Positions 17,220 to 26,834 of a stretch of DNA of 64,000 bases are shown here, piece after piece. The translations under genes and the position numbers were made by a program. The stretch lies in NCBI GenBank assembly GCA_902615915.1, contig CACMQQ010000002.1, positions 124,001 to 188,000 of the forward strand, given 5' to 3'. This stretch comes from an uncultured Fidelibacterota bacterium. Lineage in GTDB: Bacteria > Fidelibacterota > Marinisomatia > Marinisomatales > TCS55. Numbering within the stretch: position 1 is the stretch's first letter; each line of letters starts with the position of its first letter. The notes under the pieces are model-generated. The model was not told where the DNA came from. It made no database searches and saw only the letters and a list, made by a program, of their open reading frames with translations.

Positions 17220-19508
17220 TTAATTTGCTTTAGAATTAGGATATTCAATTCTAATATGATATATACCTCTTAGGACAGGCAATAAACCTGTACTTCCATC
17301 GATCTTCCCTTTAATTTTAGATAACTCATCCATTGTCAAGGGACAATCTGATAATTGACGAGAGGCAATTCTAGAATCAATAATATTTGAAATCATTTCC
17401 TCAATCTTAAAAATATCTGGATCTTTAATAGAGCGTACGGCTGCCTCAACCGCTTCGCAGATCATTAATATACCAGTTTCTTTAGTATTTGGTTTAGGGC
17501 CAGGATAACAAAATTGCAGTTCATCTACTTTTTCTCCGCTCTTGACAGCAGTTCTGTAAAAGTATTCAACTCTTGTTGTCCCATGATGCATTGGTATAAA
17601 GTCACTTACTTTTTTTGGTAATCCATACTCTTTTGCCAACTTTAAACCATCTATAACATGATTTTTAATAATTTTAGCGCTCATGACTGGGGTTAATCCA
17701 TCGTGTTTATTATCTCCACCATATTGATTTTCAATATAATATTCTGGTCTCACCATTTTACCTAAATCATGGTAATAAGCGCCAACTCTACAAAGAAGCG
17801 AATTGGCACCGATAGCATCAGCGCATGACTCAGCTAAATTGCCAACAACAATGCTATGATTAAAAGTTCCATTAGCTTCTTTTTGCAATCTCTTTAGCAA
17901 AGGGTGTTGAAAATCTAATAATTCTAATAGTGTAAGGTTGGTTGTGATATTAAAAATACTTTCAAAAAACCCAACAAGTCCATACGTAATAAGTGGTGAA
18001 ATAATAGCAATAAAAGAAAGAGCAATTATATTATCAACCATATTTTGAATTGAATATCCTAAAAAAAAGCCATGGCCAATCACGATGAGTATACTTGACG
18101 CAATCAATGCAAAAATGGCTTTAAACAATTGACTCCTTCTTCTCAAGCTTTTGACTGAATATATTGCGACTAGTGAAGTAAATAAAGAAGTAGTCAGATA
18201 TTCAAAATCATTACCTAAGATTATTGAGATTAATAAAATAGTTGTTACCATGCTCATAAATGCAATTTGAAAATCAAATAATATAGTTAAAACCATTGCT
18301 GCTATTATTATAGGAATTAAGTATTCAGAGAAATTAAATCTCTGTGTTAAAACATATGCTGCTGCTATTTCAAAAATAATTATAAAACTAATTAATGAGA
18401 ATAATTTATAATCGTTAATTATATTTTTTCTAAAAGTTAGCAAATAAGAGACCAAAAATAATATAATTATGCTAATAATTATTATTCTTCCAACGAAGCT
18501 GTAAAGAGAATCAGAAAAATTTGATCTAGCTGCTTTTTCATCAATAGCAATTGAGAGGGAACTTAATTTTTGAAGATCGTCGTCTGTAATTCTAGTATTT
18601 CTATCTACTATCCTTTCATTTTCTAAAATAACACCTTTATTCCTGGGTATATTGTCTTGCCTATTTTTTTGCCTTCTTTCAGTTGTTTCTTGATCATATA
18701 TTATGTTTGGTTTCATAAATTCAATAACGAGACCATACCCAAGCTCTCTTTGAATATCATATTCGTTTGAATATATAGTATTAATTTCAAGTTTTGCCTT
18801 TGTCCATGCTTCTTGGATATCGTTATACAATTTAGCTTGGCTTAATCTTGAAGGATTTTGGTCATTTAAGTAAACAGCAATTTGGTTACTAATTATTTCT
18901 GAGAAACTTATGTTTATTATTCCTTCAGACCACCGATTGCGAATAATTTGAATTATATTTTTTTTTAAATCATTTAAATTTATTTCTAAAGAGTCATTTT
19001 TAAGAAAACTACTCCATGCATTATTGTCGTTTATAAAAGAAAATTGTTCGCTCATTTCATCTAGCAAAACTTGATATTCAGTGCTATCAGATTGAAACAA
19101 AACTCTTGACTCATCATACTTTTTTGAAAATCTATTTCTATAGAGTTTAGCTTTAGAAATAATTAATTTTTTTTGACTTCTTTTAATCTTTTCAGCAATA
19201 TTAAAATATTGATTTAATTTATTAGTCTGTTCTTCAATAACCAGTTGATCTCTGATAAAATAAAAGGGCTCAGCTTTTAATGCCTCCTCTAAATCATTTT
19301 TTAATTCTTGATTTGATTTTAAGATTGGAAAATTAAATGGAGCTACAATCTCCTCTTTTGCAACATCGTTCAATTTATATGAATAAAGTAAAGTGTTGCC
19401 CGATGGAAAGAAAAAAGAAATTAGAACAATAGTTAAAATTAATATTGAAATTTGCTTCCAATAATTGCTTAAAATTTTATATTTTTTTTTGCGTGATTTT
19501 TTAAACAT
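17220..19508 (-). CDS. PgpH-type 7TM-HD domain phosphodiesterase
   Basis: About 762 residues. One N-terminal membrane helix (residues 18-40) precedes a large extracytoplasmic domain (7TMR-HDED type, to about 325). Then come seven membrane helices (about 330-550) and a C-terminal cytosolic HD domain: TFNHSIVVGNLAESCADAIG, YYHDLGKMVRPEYY, MHHGTTRVEYF. Family members such as Listeria PgpH hydrolyse cyclic di-AMP, so c-di-AMP turnover is the inferred function. The start ATG at 19508 is preferred over a TTG at 19517. It lies directly downstream of rnpB and upstream of ybeY; a 7TM-HD/ybeY pairing is common in many bacteria. Confidence 0.9.
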   Translation of the reverse strand: MFKKSRKKKYKILSNYWKQISILILTIVLISFFFPSGNTLLYSYKLNDVAKEEIVAPFNFPILKSNQELKNDLEEALKAEPFYFIRDQLVIEEQTNKLNQYFNIAEKIKRSQKKLIISKAKLYRNRFSKKYDESRVLFQSDSTEYQVLLDEMSEQFSFINDNNAWSSFLKNDSLEINLNDLKKNIIQIIRNRWSEGIINISFSEIISNQIAVYLNDQNPSRLSQAKLYNDIQEAWTKAKLEINTIYSNEYDIQRELGYGLVIEFMKPNIIYDQETTERRQKNRQDNIPRNKGVILENERIVDRNTRITDDDLQKLSSLSIAIDEKAARSNFSDSLYSFVGRIIIISIIILFLVSYLLTFRKNIINDYKLFSLISFIIIFEIAAAYVLTQRFNFSEYLIPIIIAAMVLTILFDFQIAFMSMVTTILLISIILGNDFEYLTTSLFTSLVAIYSVKSLRRRSQLFKAIFALIASSILIVIGHGFFLGYSIQNMVDNIIALSFIAIISPLITYGLVGFFESIFNITTNLTLLELLDFQHPLLKRLQKEANGTFNHSIVVGNLAESCADAIGANSLLCRVGAYYHDLGKMVRPEYYIENQYGGDNKHDGLTPVMSAKIIKNHVIDGLKLAKEYGLPKKVSDFIPMHHGTTRVEYFYRTAVKSGEKVDELQFCYPGPKPNTKETGILMICEAVEAAVRSIKDPDIFKIEEMISNIIDSRIASRQLSDCPLTMDELSKIKGKIDGSTGLLPVLRGIYHIRIEYPNSKAN

Positions 19509-19547
19509 TTTTAACAATTTATTAAATTAACAAAAAAATTACCTTTA

Positions 19548-19907
19548 AATAATTTGAGCTGATCTATAAGCCGAGTTCTGTTATTGATAGACATTCATCT
19601 GGATTAATTATTACTAATTAATTCATGCAATCAACCCGCCTCTTAACATTGCAGACTACAAATTGAGGTTTACTTGATTTTGCACCGGATGGGGTTTACA
19701 AGCCTTAGAATTTTCAAACTAAGCTGGTGGTCTCTTACACCACCTTTTCAACCTTACTAAAAAAATTTAGCGGTATTTTTTCTGTTGCACTTTCCATATT
19801 GTAAAAACAATTCACCCTGTTAGGATGCATCCTGTCTTGCGGTGCTCGGACTTTCCTCTTTATATGAACAATCAGTTGACATAAAGCATCTATCCGATCA
19901 GCTCGAA
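19548..19907 (-). ncRNA. rnpB: RNase P RNA (bacterial class)
   Basis: Catalytic RNA of ribonuclease P, which matures tRNA 5' ends. On the minus strand, the 5' end GAGCTGATC (19904-19896) pairs perfectly with the 3' end GATCAGCTC (19564-19556), forming helix P1. The conserved GAGGAAAGTCCGAGC block follows P1/P2. AGGGTGAA, AGAGACCACC and the 3' ACAGAACTCGGCTTATAGATCAGC block are the other universal landmarks in the right order. The length is about 360 nt. It lies between the zinc-ribbon gene and the 7TM-HD gene on the same strand. I see no terminator between it and the latter. Ends are approximate. Confidence 0.95.
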
Positions 19908-19940
19908 AGAACTTAAAAACAAATAATATCTTTACAAAAG

Positions 19941-20642
19941 TCATTCATTAGCCCAAAAAAGAAATCTGCTACAACTTTCGCAATTATGATAATTTTTTTT
20001 TGCTCTAACCTCAGATATCACCTGGGGAGGTATAAAAGCTCCACATCCACCACAACCTGTACCATTTATTGGCACAACAGCAAGTCCATTTCTGGCTTCA
20101 AAAACTTTATCATATCTTTGTAAAATCATTTTATCTATTATTGTTCTTTTTTTGGATTTTAGAGCTTCAAATTCTTTTTTTCTTTCAGCGTTTTCACCCA
20201 TTAATTCTTCTAACCTTTTTATTCTTTCTTTCAAGTCACCGCTCAATGAATCAAGATTTTGCTCTTCATCACTTACTTTTTTCTCAGTAGTCTCTTTTTC
20301 TTCAGTTAAATCAATAATTATATCTTCCTTGGAATCGATTTCATTTTTAAGGTTATCTATTTCTGCCTGTAATGCATCGTACTGCCTATTGTTTGTTACT
20401 AAAAAAAGTTGATCCTTTTGTTTGTCTATTTTGTCAATTAATGAATCTACATTGCCTGTATGACTCTTTATTTCAAGATCAAGTGATAATATTTTTTTCT
20501 TTCCTTCTTCAATTGATGTTTGAAGTGATTTTTCCTCATTTTTCAATGAAGATACTTTAGACGGAAGATCGCCTAATAAATCTTCAATCTCTTTTAGTTC
20601 TGAATCAATATCTTGTAAATCTATGAGGTCTTGAATAGACAT
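19941..20642 (-). CDS. C4-type zinc-ribbon, coiled-coil protein (DUF164/CT398-like)
   Basis: A 233-residue protein. A long antiparallel coiled coil (residues about 10-175, rich in Lys/Glu/Asp) is followed by a C-terminal zinc ribbon with two CxxC pairs: GCGGCGAFIPP and HNCESCSRFLFW. This architecture matches the bacterial zinc-ribbon family often near rnpB or Nif3/YqfO genes. Proposed roles involve nucleic-acid or secretion-chaperone contacts, but none is settled. A strong AAGGAG Shine-Dalgarno lies just upstream of the ATG, immediately after the terminator that ends the polysaccharide locus. rnpB starts 34 nt downstream. Confidence 0.85.
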   Translation of the reverse strand: MSIQDLIDLQDIDSELKEIEDLLGDLPSKVSSLKNEEKSLQTSIEEGKKKILSLDLEIKSHTGNVDSLIDKIDKQKDQLFLVTNNRQYDALQAEIDNLKNEIDSKEDIIIDLTEEKETTEKKVSDEEQNLDSLSGDLKERIKRLEELMGENAERKKEFEALKSKKRTIIDKMILQRYDKVFEARNGLAVVPINGTGCGGCGAFIPPQVISEVRAKKNYHNCESCSRFLFWANE

Positions 20643-20658
20643 TATTTATATTTTCTCC

Positions 20659-20689
20659 TTAAAATAAAAAATGCACCACTTGGTGCATT
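20659..20689 (-). terminator. Rho-independent terminator ending the polysaccharide locus
   Basis: Read on the minus strand: an 8-bp perfect stem AATGCACC / GGTGCATT with an AAGT loop (20689-20670), followed by a T-rich tail (TTTTTATTTT). It lies 71 nt after the stop of the last glycosyltransferase gene and just before the ribosome-binding site of the zinc-ribbon gene. It should separate the long polysaccharide transcript from the core-genome genes. Confidence 0.8.
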
Positions 20690-20759
20690 AATTTTGACAT
20701 GTATACTTTTTAAAATTATTAAAACATAATATCATTTTATAATTTAATAAAATTGATAA

Positions 20760-21959
20760 TTAAAGGGAATCATAAAGCTCATTAATAATCATGTCATATT
20801 TTTTTCCAATTAATTGAATATCAAAATTTTTTCTAATATGATTAATTGAATTTTCAGATAGGGATCTATATAATTTTTTATTGTTAATAATATTAATTAA
20901 TATTTTTTCCAACTCAAATGAGTCATTAGGTTTAATCAAAAAACCATTAAAACCATTATTTATAGCATCAGATATTCCTCCAACATTAGTGCCAATAACA
21001 GGCTTACCACATGCATTAGCTTCCAGAAAAGTTATACCAAATCCTTCACTGTCTCCTTTTTCATCCGTAGGCATTGATGTCATAATGTATAAATCACATA
21101 AATTATATATGATTTTTTTTCTTGCCTCACTTATATAACCTAAAAAATTAATATTTTTTTCTAGATTTAACTTTTTTACATAATGTTTTAATTCTTGTTC
21201 ATAGGACTTATCTCCAGTGCCAGCAATAAGATAAAATACATTTGGATTCTTTCTTATAATAGGTTTTAATGCCTTGATAACTGTGCGATGTCCTTTTCTC
21301 TTGACAAGTCTTGATAAGGTTAATAAAATTATATCAGTTTCTCTATATGTAAAATCATTAATAAATAATTTTTTATTAATTGGGTGAAAATTTTTAAAAT
21401 TTACAAAATTTGGTATTACATCGATATTTAAATCATTTTCGTTCAATGATTCTGCAACCTTCTTAGTATATTGGCTTACAGCAATAATTTTATCGGAACA
21501 CATGAGTGTTTTTTTAAAACTACTTACTCGATTTTTATATTTGAGAGAATTTAAACGCGTAACTTCTAGGCCATGTAAAACAGTCACCAATGAGAATCGG
21601 AAAAAATTTTTATAAATGAAAATCCCTTGAGACAACTCCCAATTTGTTGAAATAATTATTGGCTTATTTTTATTTTTTAAATATTTAAAAATTGAAAAAA
21701 AAATATACCATTTTTTAAAAAATGCCCAATCTCTACCCGCAATCAAATGGATTTTATATGGCAGATTTTTGATATCAAAAGATTTTTTAATACCTCCATG
21801 CTTTTTTAAATAAACAGTTACGTTATAACTTTTACTATGAAAATAATCTGCAATTTCACGCGACCATGTAGCAATACCTCCTTTCAGCGATGGTCTAAAT
21901 TCTTCTGTAACAATACAAATATTTTTTTTATTTATTTTTTTATTTTTAAATATGACCAA
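20760..21959 (-). CDS. Glycosyltransferase family 4
   Basis: A 399-residue GT-B fold enzyme that transfers a sugar from a nucleotide donor to a growing glycan at the cytoplasmic membrane face. The N-terminal acceptor domain has EFRPSLKGGIATWSREIADYF. The C-terminal donor domain has LTLSRLVKRKGHRTVIKAL and the E-x7-E motif in EGFGITFLEANACGKPVIGTNVGG. The only conventional start is a TTG at 21959, inside the end of the Wzi-like gene; the Shine-Dalgarno there is weak, so the start is uncertain. It is the last gene before the terminator. Donor and acceptor cannot be inferred. Confidence 0.88.
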   Translation of the reverse strand: MVIFKNKKINKKNICIVTEEFRPSLKGGIATWSREIADYFHSKSYNVTVYLKKHGGIKKSFDIKNLPYKIHLIAGRDWAFFKKWYIFFSIFKYLKNKNKPIIISTNWELSQGIFIYKNFFRFSLVTVLHGLEVTRLNSLKYKNRVSSFKKTLMCSDKIIAVSQYTKKVAESLNENDLNIDVIPNFVNFKNFHPINKKLFINDFTYRETDIILLTLSRLVKRKGHRTVIKALKPIIRKNPNVFYLIAGTGDKSYEQELKHYVKKLNLEKNINFLGYISEARKKIIYNLCDLYIMTSMPTDEKGDSEGFGITFLEANACGKPVIGTNVGGISDAINNGFNGFLIKPNDSFELEKILINIINNKKLYRSLSENSINHIRKNFDIQLIGKKYDMIINELYDSL

Positions 21960-23338
21960 AACCGTATTGAAGTTCTTGATTGAATTCCAGCGTTAAAATA
22001 TTTTTGATTTTCAAAAGTAATTGTTAAAAAAGTGAGCTTGCTTAATTCAACCTCAAAACCAAAATTCAAATCATAAAGGAAGCTCAGGGGGGGAGTCGGA
22101 AAGCCAGGATGTTTATAATCGTAATTAAAATTGCCATCTTTATCTTCCCAAGGATTATCAAATGGAGTTTCTAATCCATTATTTCCTTTTATCAAGTAAG
22201 AAAAGTCAAGGAAGGCTTTGCTAATTTTTGAATTAAATAATTGTGTGTATCGAAATCGATAATTGATGAAATCATTCCCAAAAAAATGACCAATTGGAAA
22301 CCCATTGTGAGTATAAATATGAGAGGGGTGGAATGATTGATAAACTTGATCTAGGATATTTGAATATTCAGCCCAAATATTTGAAGAACTGAAAGGAAAT
22401 GATGTTTGTTGAAAACCTAGCATATAACCATATCTGTTTAAATAAAAGGCATTTTCTTGATGAAAATTTACATCATCAATTAAAACTTCTCCATATAGCC
22501 TTGAAGTTGAATTAAATTTGAATGAAAATCCTGAATATAGAAAAGCGTTAATTCCTTTATCGGTGCTACCAATATTCTCCCAAGACCATAAACTAAAGGG
22601 ATTTAAAAAATTTAAATTTATTGATTCATTTACACCTGATGAAATTATAGCTTCACCAAAGGTTAGATTTATTTTATCTGAGCTATAGCCTATAGTATGC
22701 ATATAAAGATATCTTTTATGATCAGCTATTGAGTCTAAGCTGATAAGAGCTATTTTACTTTTTAATTTTTTAAAATTTGCTTCAATAGAAAATTGATCAA
22801 AAGGTCTCGAATAATCACTAAAAAAAATTCTTGATTCATTACCATAGCCTTCATACAAAAAATCTCTCCCAACTTTTAAATTATATTTTAAGCTGTCAGA
22901 GTAATTATAATATTTAAAGTATGCTTGATTTGTATACATCGTGACGTCTTTGATTGTCCTAACAAATCCTCTCATGGCATGTTTTCTGTCATTTGCAAAA
23001 AACATCGAGTTAACTATTTCAAAATTTGAAAATGAAAATTTATAATTAGTCAATAAACCATTTCCAATCAAATCTGATTTTTCTTGAGGGATAATTGTTT
23101 TAGAATCAGAAGATAGCTTTATAAAAAGTCCAAAATGGTGTAATTCGTTATTTTGAGGATTTTTTCTTTTTTTGTAGTCTATCCACAAGTTTAAAGAATC
23201 TTTAGGTGTGGTTGAAAATTTATTTTTTGAGGATAATTCCCAATTTTCAATCTCCTGTAACCCAGTATAAAAAAACTGGCCATTGCAAAAATGGAACAAA
23301 AATAAACAAACTTTGATTGTATTTTTTATAATATTCAT
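21932..23338 (-). CDS. Outer-membrane barrel, Wzi-like capsule assembly protein
   Basis: A 468-residue protein with an N-terminal signal peptide (LFLFHFCNG) and a chain of amphipathic strands throughout, ending in an aromatic C-terminal strand (SIRFWSYLKIKK). The segment INLNFLNPFSLWSWENIG and the overall layout resemble Wzi/AlgE-type capsule-assembly barrels. The diagnostic WWGPG...SNN motif of the family is not present here, unlike in the second barrel at 42385-43941. It may attach or guide surface polysaccharide. It is followed by a GT4 gene with a 28-nt overlap. Confidence 0.6.
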   Translation of the reverse strand: MNIIKNTIKVCLFLFHFCNGQFFYTGLQEIENWELSSKNKFSTTPKDSLNLWIDYKKRKNPQNNELHHFGLFIKLSSDSKTIIPQEKSDLIGNGLLTNYKFSFSNFEIVNSMFFANDRKHAMRGFVRTIKDVTMYTNQAYFKYYNYSDSLKYNLKVGRDFLYEGYGNESRIFFSDYSRPFDQFSIEANFKKLKSKIALISLDSIADHKRYLYMHTIGYSSDKINLTFGEAIISSGVNESINLNFLNPFSLWSWENIGSTDKGINAFLYSGFSFKFNSTSRLYGEVLIDDVNFHQENAFYLNRYGYMLGFQQTSFPFSSSNIWAEYSNILDQVYQSFHPSHIYTHNGFPIGHFFGNDFINYRFRYTQLFNSKISKAFLDFSYLIKGNNGLETPFDNPWEDKDGNFNYDYKHPGFPTPPLSFLYDLNFGFEVELSKLTFLTITFENQKYFNAGIQSRTSIRFWSYLKIKK

Positions 23339-23345
23339 TGGTCAT

Positions 23346-24110
23346 TCAAATTTTTTTAATTTTAATTTTTAATGAATTTGGAAGTGAATTAAATAAAGCT
23401 GAACGTAATACTTTTAAATTATAAACATATTGCTCACCAAGACCCATCACAGGCCTTAAGTTCTTATTGATTTTTAATTTACGGGCTATATGTCTTTGCC
23501 ATTTTCCCTTAATAATTGAATTGTCATAAGATATAAATTGATGTTGCGTTGAAAAAAACTTATCGTATTTGTAAGCTCTTTTTGATCCTTTAATTTCAAA
23601 GTCCCAAGCTGATTCTTCCGAGTTTAACATTTTACTTAAAAAGTTTCTGTTCCAAATTGATGGCATTAACGATACCTTATAGGGGGATATTTTAGGCAAA
23701 GCACCTATTAAACCATCATAATAATCTGGCTTAAAAGAAATGTGCAATCTTAAATAATTAGGACTGTTGAATTTTAACCAATTGGATATTTTTGTAAAAT
23801 AATTGTGAGAAATTGTTTTATTTATAATCAAATCATCAATAAATAACATTACATATTTTTTCTTTAGGCTTTTTATTCCTTTTTTCAAGTTAGCAGACCA
23901 CGAAGTATCTTCTCCTATATTTATATTATTTACTTTTTCATGATTAAAAGTTTTTTTATTAGAAATTAAATAAATCTCTAAAGGGCAATCTTGCCAATTT
24001 TTAAAAAAATTATTGAAGAAATAAGGCCAAACATCAGAGTAATTATCACATGAAATAACAACAATGTCAATATTGTAATCTAGGTTTTTATTAATCAAAT
24101 CTTTACTCAC
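23346..24110 (-). CDS. Putative glycosyltransferase (GT-A-like, unassigned family)
   Basis: A 254-residue protein with a GTG start. The N-terminus IDIVVISCDNYSDVWPYFFNNF and the VMLFIDDLIINK segment near residue 93 look like a GT-A Rossmann core with an acidic DD metal site. PSIWNRNFL and a His-rich acceptor region follow. I do not recognise a named family beyond proteins of this shape in Bacteroidetes glycan loci. It sits between a nucleotide-sugar reductase and the Wzi-like barrel. A sugar-transfer role is inferred from fold and context. Confidence 0.55.
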   Translation of the reverse strand: MSKDLINKNLDYNIDIVVISCDNYSDVWPYFFNNFFKNWQDCPLEIYLISNKKTFNHEKVNNINIGEDTSWSANLKKGIKSLKKKYVMLFIDDLIINKTISHNYFTKISNWLKFNSPNYLRLHISFKPDYYDGLIGALPKISPYKVSLMPSIWNRNFLSKMLNSEESAWDFEIKGSKRAYKYDKFFSTQHQFISYDNSIIKGKWQRHIARKLKINKNLRPVMGLGEQYVYNLKVLRSALFNSLPNSLKIKIKKI

Positions 24111-24325
24111 TTTAATATTTTACAAAAATTTACGAAATCTTAGACACTTGTTTTAAATCACTTTAAATTGCCTTTAATGTAGCATTAATCGTAAAAAAAA
24201 TACTATTTTTTAATATAAATTTAGATTTTGCATCATGAGAGATTATAAAAAGAATATTTAGATAAATATTGAAAATTTACTTTTCTTATATCCGTTATAA
24301 TGTATCACTTTATGAAAAATTTTAA

Positions 24326-25210
24326 TTAGCTAAATTCATTATATTTTTCATTGATTGAACTTATTGTACTGGATAGCCCCTCATCTAAATCAGTGGGTGA
24401 TTCAATTTCAAAAAAGATGGCACCATCTAAACTCTTATCAAAGGGTGAAGTTTTATAATGTATATTATACTTATTAGAACTAAATAATTTTTTAATGTCT
24501 TTTCCTAATAGAGAAATAATTTTATCCATAAGTTCAGAAATGCTTATAGACTGAACTCCAATTAAAACAACTTTTTGTTTATTATACTTGCTTTTCAATG
24601 ATTCGATAGCTGCATTAACAACATCTTTAATATAAATGTATTGACGCACTTCATTGCCAGTGCCATAATGCTCCATAACTCCATTAGCAATTGATTCAGT
24701 AATTAACCTATTAATTAAATTTTTTTTCGTTGAATTTGGCCCATAAACTGAACCGAGTTGTAAAATAGTATAATTTAAGCCATGCATTTTATCGTAATCT
24801 TTAATTAATAATTCGCACGCTTGTTTAGTTGATTTATAAATACCTCCAGTTTTACTATATACATAAACGCTACTGGAAAAAATTAATCTTTGAATTTTTT
24901 CTTCAATACAAGAATCTAGAATATTTGAGGTGCCTGCTATGTTTATCTCAATAGCTGAAGCCGGGTTTCTATTGACAGTATCTAAGTCTGTCATTGCAGC
25001 AAAATGATAAACAATATCAACGCCTCTCATTGCTTCAGCAACTAGAGTCTTGTCCAAAATAGATCCTTTAATAAAGGTCGTATTCTTATGTTTGTCTTTG
25101 GGCGGAATTATATCAAATTCAATTACTTCATTTTCCTTAATTATAGTCTTAACCAATTGATTGCCTAGAAATCCTGATGAACCAAAAACTAAAATTTTTT
25201 TATTTTTCAT
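24326..25210 (-). CDS. NAD-dependent epimerase/dehydratase (extended SDR)
   Basis: About 294 residues. The Rossmann motif GSSGFLGNQLV is near the N-terminus, SSSVYVY forms the substrate loop, and the catalytic Tyr-x3-Lys is in YKSTKQA. QLGSVYGPN matches the RxxxVYGP region of sugar-nucleotide epimerases and reductases. I start it at the ATG at 25210 (MKNKKILVFG); a TTG at 25255 would add 15 residues not typical of the fold. It lies about 60 nt downstream of gmd, so it could act on GDP-4-keto-6-deoxymannose as a reductase/epimerase. The exact reaction is not fixed by sequence. Confidence 0.8.
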   Translation of the reverse strand: MKNKKILVFGSSGFLGNQLVKTIIKENEVIEFDIIPPKDKHKNTTFIKGSILDKTLVAEAMRGVDIVYHFAAMTDLDTVNRNPASAIEINIAGTSNILDSCIEEKIQRLIFSSSVYVYSKTGGIYKSTKQACELLIKDYDKMHGLNYTILQLGSVYGPNSTKKNLINRLITESIANGVMEHYGTGNEVRQYIYIKDVVNAAIESLKSKYNKQKVVLIGVQSISISELMDKIISLLGKDIKKLFSSNKYNIHYKTSPFDKSLDGAIFFEIESPTDLDEGLSSTISSINEKYNEFS

Positions 25211-25272
25211 TAAGGATTTTTTTATTTGAATTGAGCTTTCAATTTTTTCATACAATAAAGCTTATACTTACT

Positions 25273-26247
25273 TCACTCATAAATTCCTAACCAATGGTCA
25301 ATCATTTCATCCATTAGCATTTCAAAAGTATACTTTGGTTCCCAACCAAAAGTATTTCTTAGTTTGGATGAGTCGCCTCTTAAATATTTAAGCTCTTCTG
25401 CTCTTAAAAACTTTTCATCCTGAAATACATAATCTTTATAATTTAAATCTAACTTACTAAAAACATAGTTACACATATCTCTAACAGAATTAGTTATTCC
25501 AGTGGCGCAAACAAAATCGTCAGGAACAGAATGATTTACTATCATGTGCATAGCTCTTACATAATCTTTTGAGTGGCCCCAATCTCTAAAAGAATCAAGA
25601 TTTCCCAAAAGCAATTTTTGATCTAATCCTTTTTTTATTCGAACTGCTGATTTAACAACCTTGTTCGTTACAAAGTTTGAACCTCTTCTAGGAGATTCAT
25701 GATTGAATAAAATTCCATTAGTTGCAAACAAATTATATGCTATTCTGTAATGTTGGACCATATTGAATCCAAATACTTTTGAACATCCATATGGGCTGGT
25801 TGGACTCATTCTTGTTGTCTCTCTTTGGAATCCATCATCATCTACAGACCTACCAAACATTTCAGATGATGAAGCTTGATAAAAACGAGCTTTTGGATAA
25901 TTATTCTTATATGCTTCAAGGATATTTAACAACCCGATTGTGTTTGTTTGGACGGTAAACTGAGGAATATCCATACTAATTCTTACATGGCTTTGCGCAG
26001 CTATGTTATATATTTCATCAGGCTTAATAGTCCTAATCATCCTTTCTAATGAACTCACATCCAGCAAATCACCATATTCAGTGTGAACGCCATTGCCAAC
26101 CAAGTGGTCAATTCTACTTTCCTGATGCTCTGCTATTGAATTTCTCCTAACTATACCAAAAACATCATAATCTAAACCCAATAAATATTCTGATAAGTAA
26201 CTCCCATCCTGACCATTTATTCCTGTTATAAATGCTTTTTTTTTCAT
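25273..26247 (-). CDS. gmd: GDP-mannose 4,6-dehydratase
   Basis: A 324-residue SDR enzyme converting GDP-D-mannose to GDP-4-keto-6-deoxy-D-mannose, precursor of GDP-fucose, GDP-rhamnose, perosamine or colitose. Visible signatures are GINGQDGSYLSEYLL, IVRRNS, QSHVRISMDIP, SSSEMFG (Ser-Glu catalytic pair), YGCSKVFG (Tyr-x3-Lys) and LFNHESPRRGSNFVT. It starts inside the stop of the mini-DegT gene (4-nt overlap). The adjacent SDR at 24326-25210 may carry out the next step. Confidence 0.95.
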   Translation of the reverse strand: MKKKAFITGINGQDGSYLSEYLLGLDYDVFGIVRRNSIAEHQESRIDHLVGNGVHTEYGDLLDVSSLERMIRTIKPDEIYNIAAQSHVRISMDIPQFTVQTNTIGLLNILEAYKNNYPKARFYQASSSEMFGRSVDDDGFQRETTRMSPTSPYGCSKVFGFNMVQHYRIAYNLFATNGILFNHESPRRGSNFVTNKVVKSAVRIKKGLDQKLLLGNLDSFRDWGHSKDYVRAMHMIVNHSVPDDFVCATGITNSVRDMCNYVFSKLDLNYKDYVFQDEKFLRAEELKYLRGDSSKLRNTFGWEPKYTFEMLMDEMIDHWLGIYE

Positions 26248-26834
26248 TTAAAAATATCCATTTCTCTTAAGTCTGGCCAATCTGACAACTTCCAGTTTCT
26301 AGGTTTTTTTTGTTTAACTTTTGGTAGTTTAATTAGACCATCTTCAGCGATCTCAGGAGTCATATTATAATGATAACCAGTTGTGTTAATATTTTGTTCT
26401 CTCCAAGGGATATCTGGATTTCTACCATCATGAGACATTTTTTTTAATTCAATTGAAGCAAGTTTATCATCTGTTAGTATCATGCCACCCTTTCCTATAT
26501 TTAGATGCTTTTGAAATTGAAAACTTAAACACATAAACGAATTAGGAATATAGGATTTTTCTTTCCAGTATACAGCTGCATCAATTATATTTGTATTTCC
26601 GATGTAATAATAGTTTTGCCATTTCTCATCCTTCCAGTCCCATTCAATGCCGAGCTTATCCCCTAAAAATGCAACTGATAGATAAGTATGTGTAGGTATT
26701 CCTATTTTTTTAGGCTTAATGTATCTTAGGCATAGCTCAATTGCATGTGTGCATGAGTCTACACCTACAGCATAAGGTGCTCCATAAAATTTTGCAATTT
26801 CATTTTCAAATTTTCTAACAATTTCAAAACTCAT
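26244..26834 (-). CDS. Compact DegT/DnrJ/EryC1-like protein (half length)
   Basis: A 196-residue protein corresponding to the large, PLP-binding domain of DegT/DnrJ/EryC1 aminotransferases, which are usually 360-400 residues. It has FENEIAKFYGAPYAVGVDSCTHAIEL, the NIIDAAVYW strand (Asp for the pyridine nitrogen) and SFQFQKHLNIGKGGMILTDD with a Lys in the expected Schiff-base region. The C-terminal small domain is missing, yet the reading frame is clean and coupled on both sides (ATGA with the methyltransferase gene and with gmd). It looks like a genuine short family, not a broken gene. Whether it is a transaminase or isomerase is unknown. Confidence 0.7.
   Translation of the reverse strand: MSFEIVRKFENEIAKFYGAPYAVGVDSCTHAIELCLRYIKPKKIGIPTHTYLSVAFLGDKLGIEWDWKDEKWQNYYYIGNTNIIDAAVYWKEKSYIPNSFMCLSFQFQKHLNIGKGGMILTDDKLASIELKKMSHDGRNPDIPWREQNINTTGYHYNMTPEIAEDGLIKLPKVKQKKPRNWKLSDWPDLREMDIFK

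Noticed and set aside
19735-19944. A 69-residue open frame on the minus strand
   Set aside because: It lies inside the RNase P RNA gene, whose conserved blocks and P1 pairing explain the sequence.
24111-24325. A hidden gene or RNA in the 215-nt gap within the polysaccharide locus
   Set aside because: No open frame with a start and Shine-Dalgarno, no convincing hairpin and no conserved RNA motif were seen; an internal promoter is possible but not identifiable.
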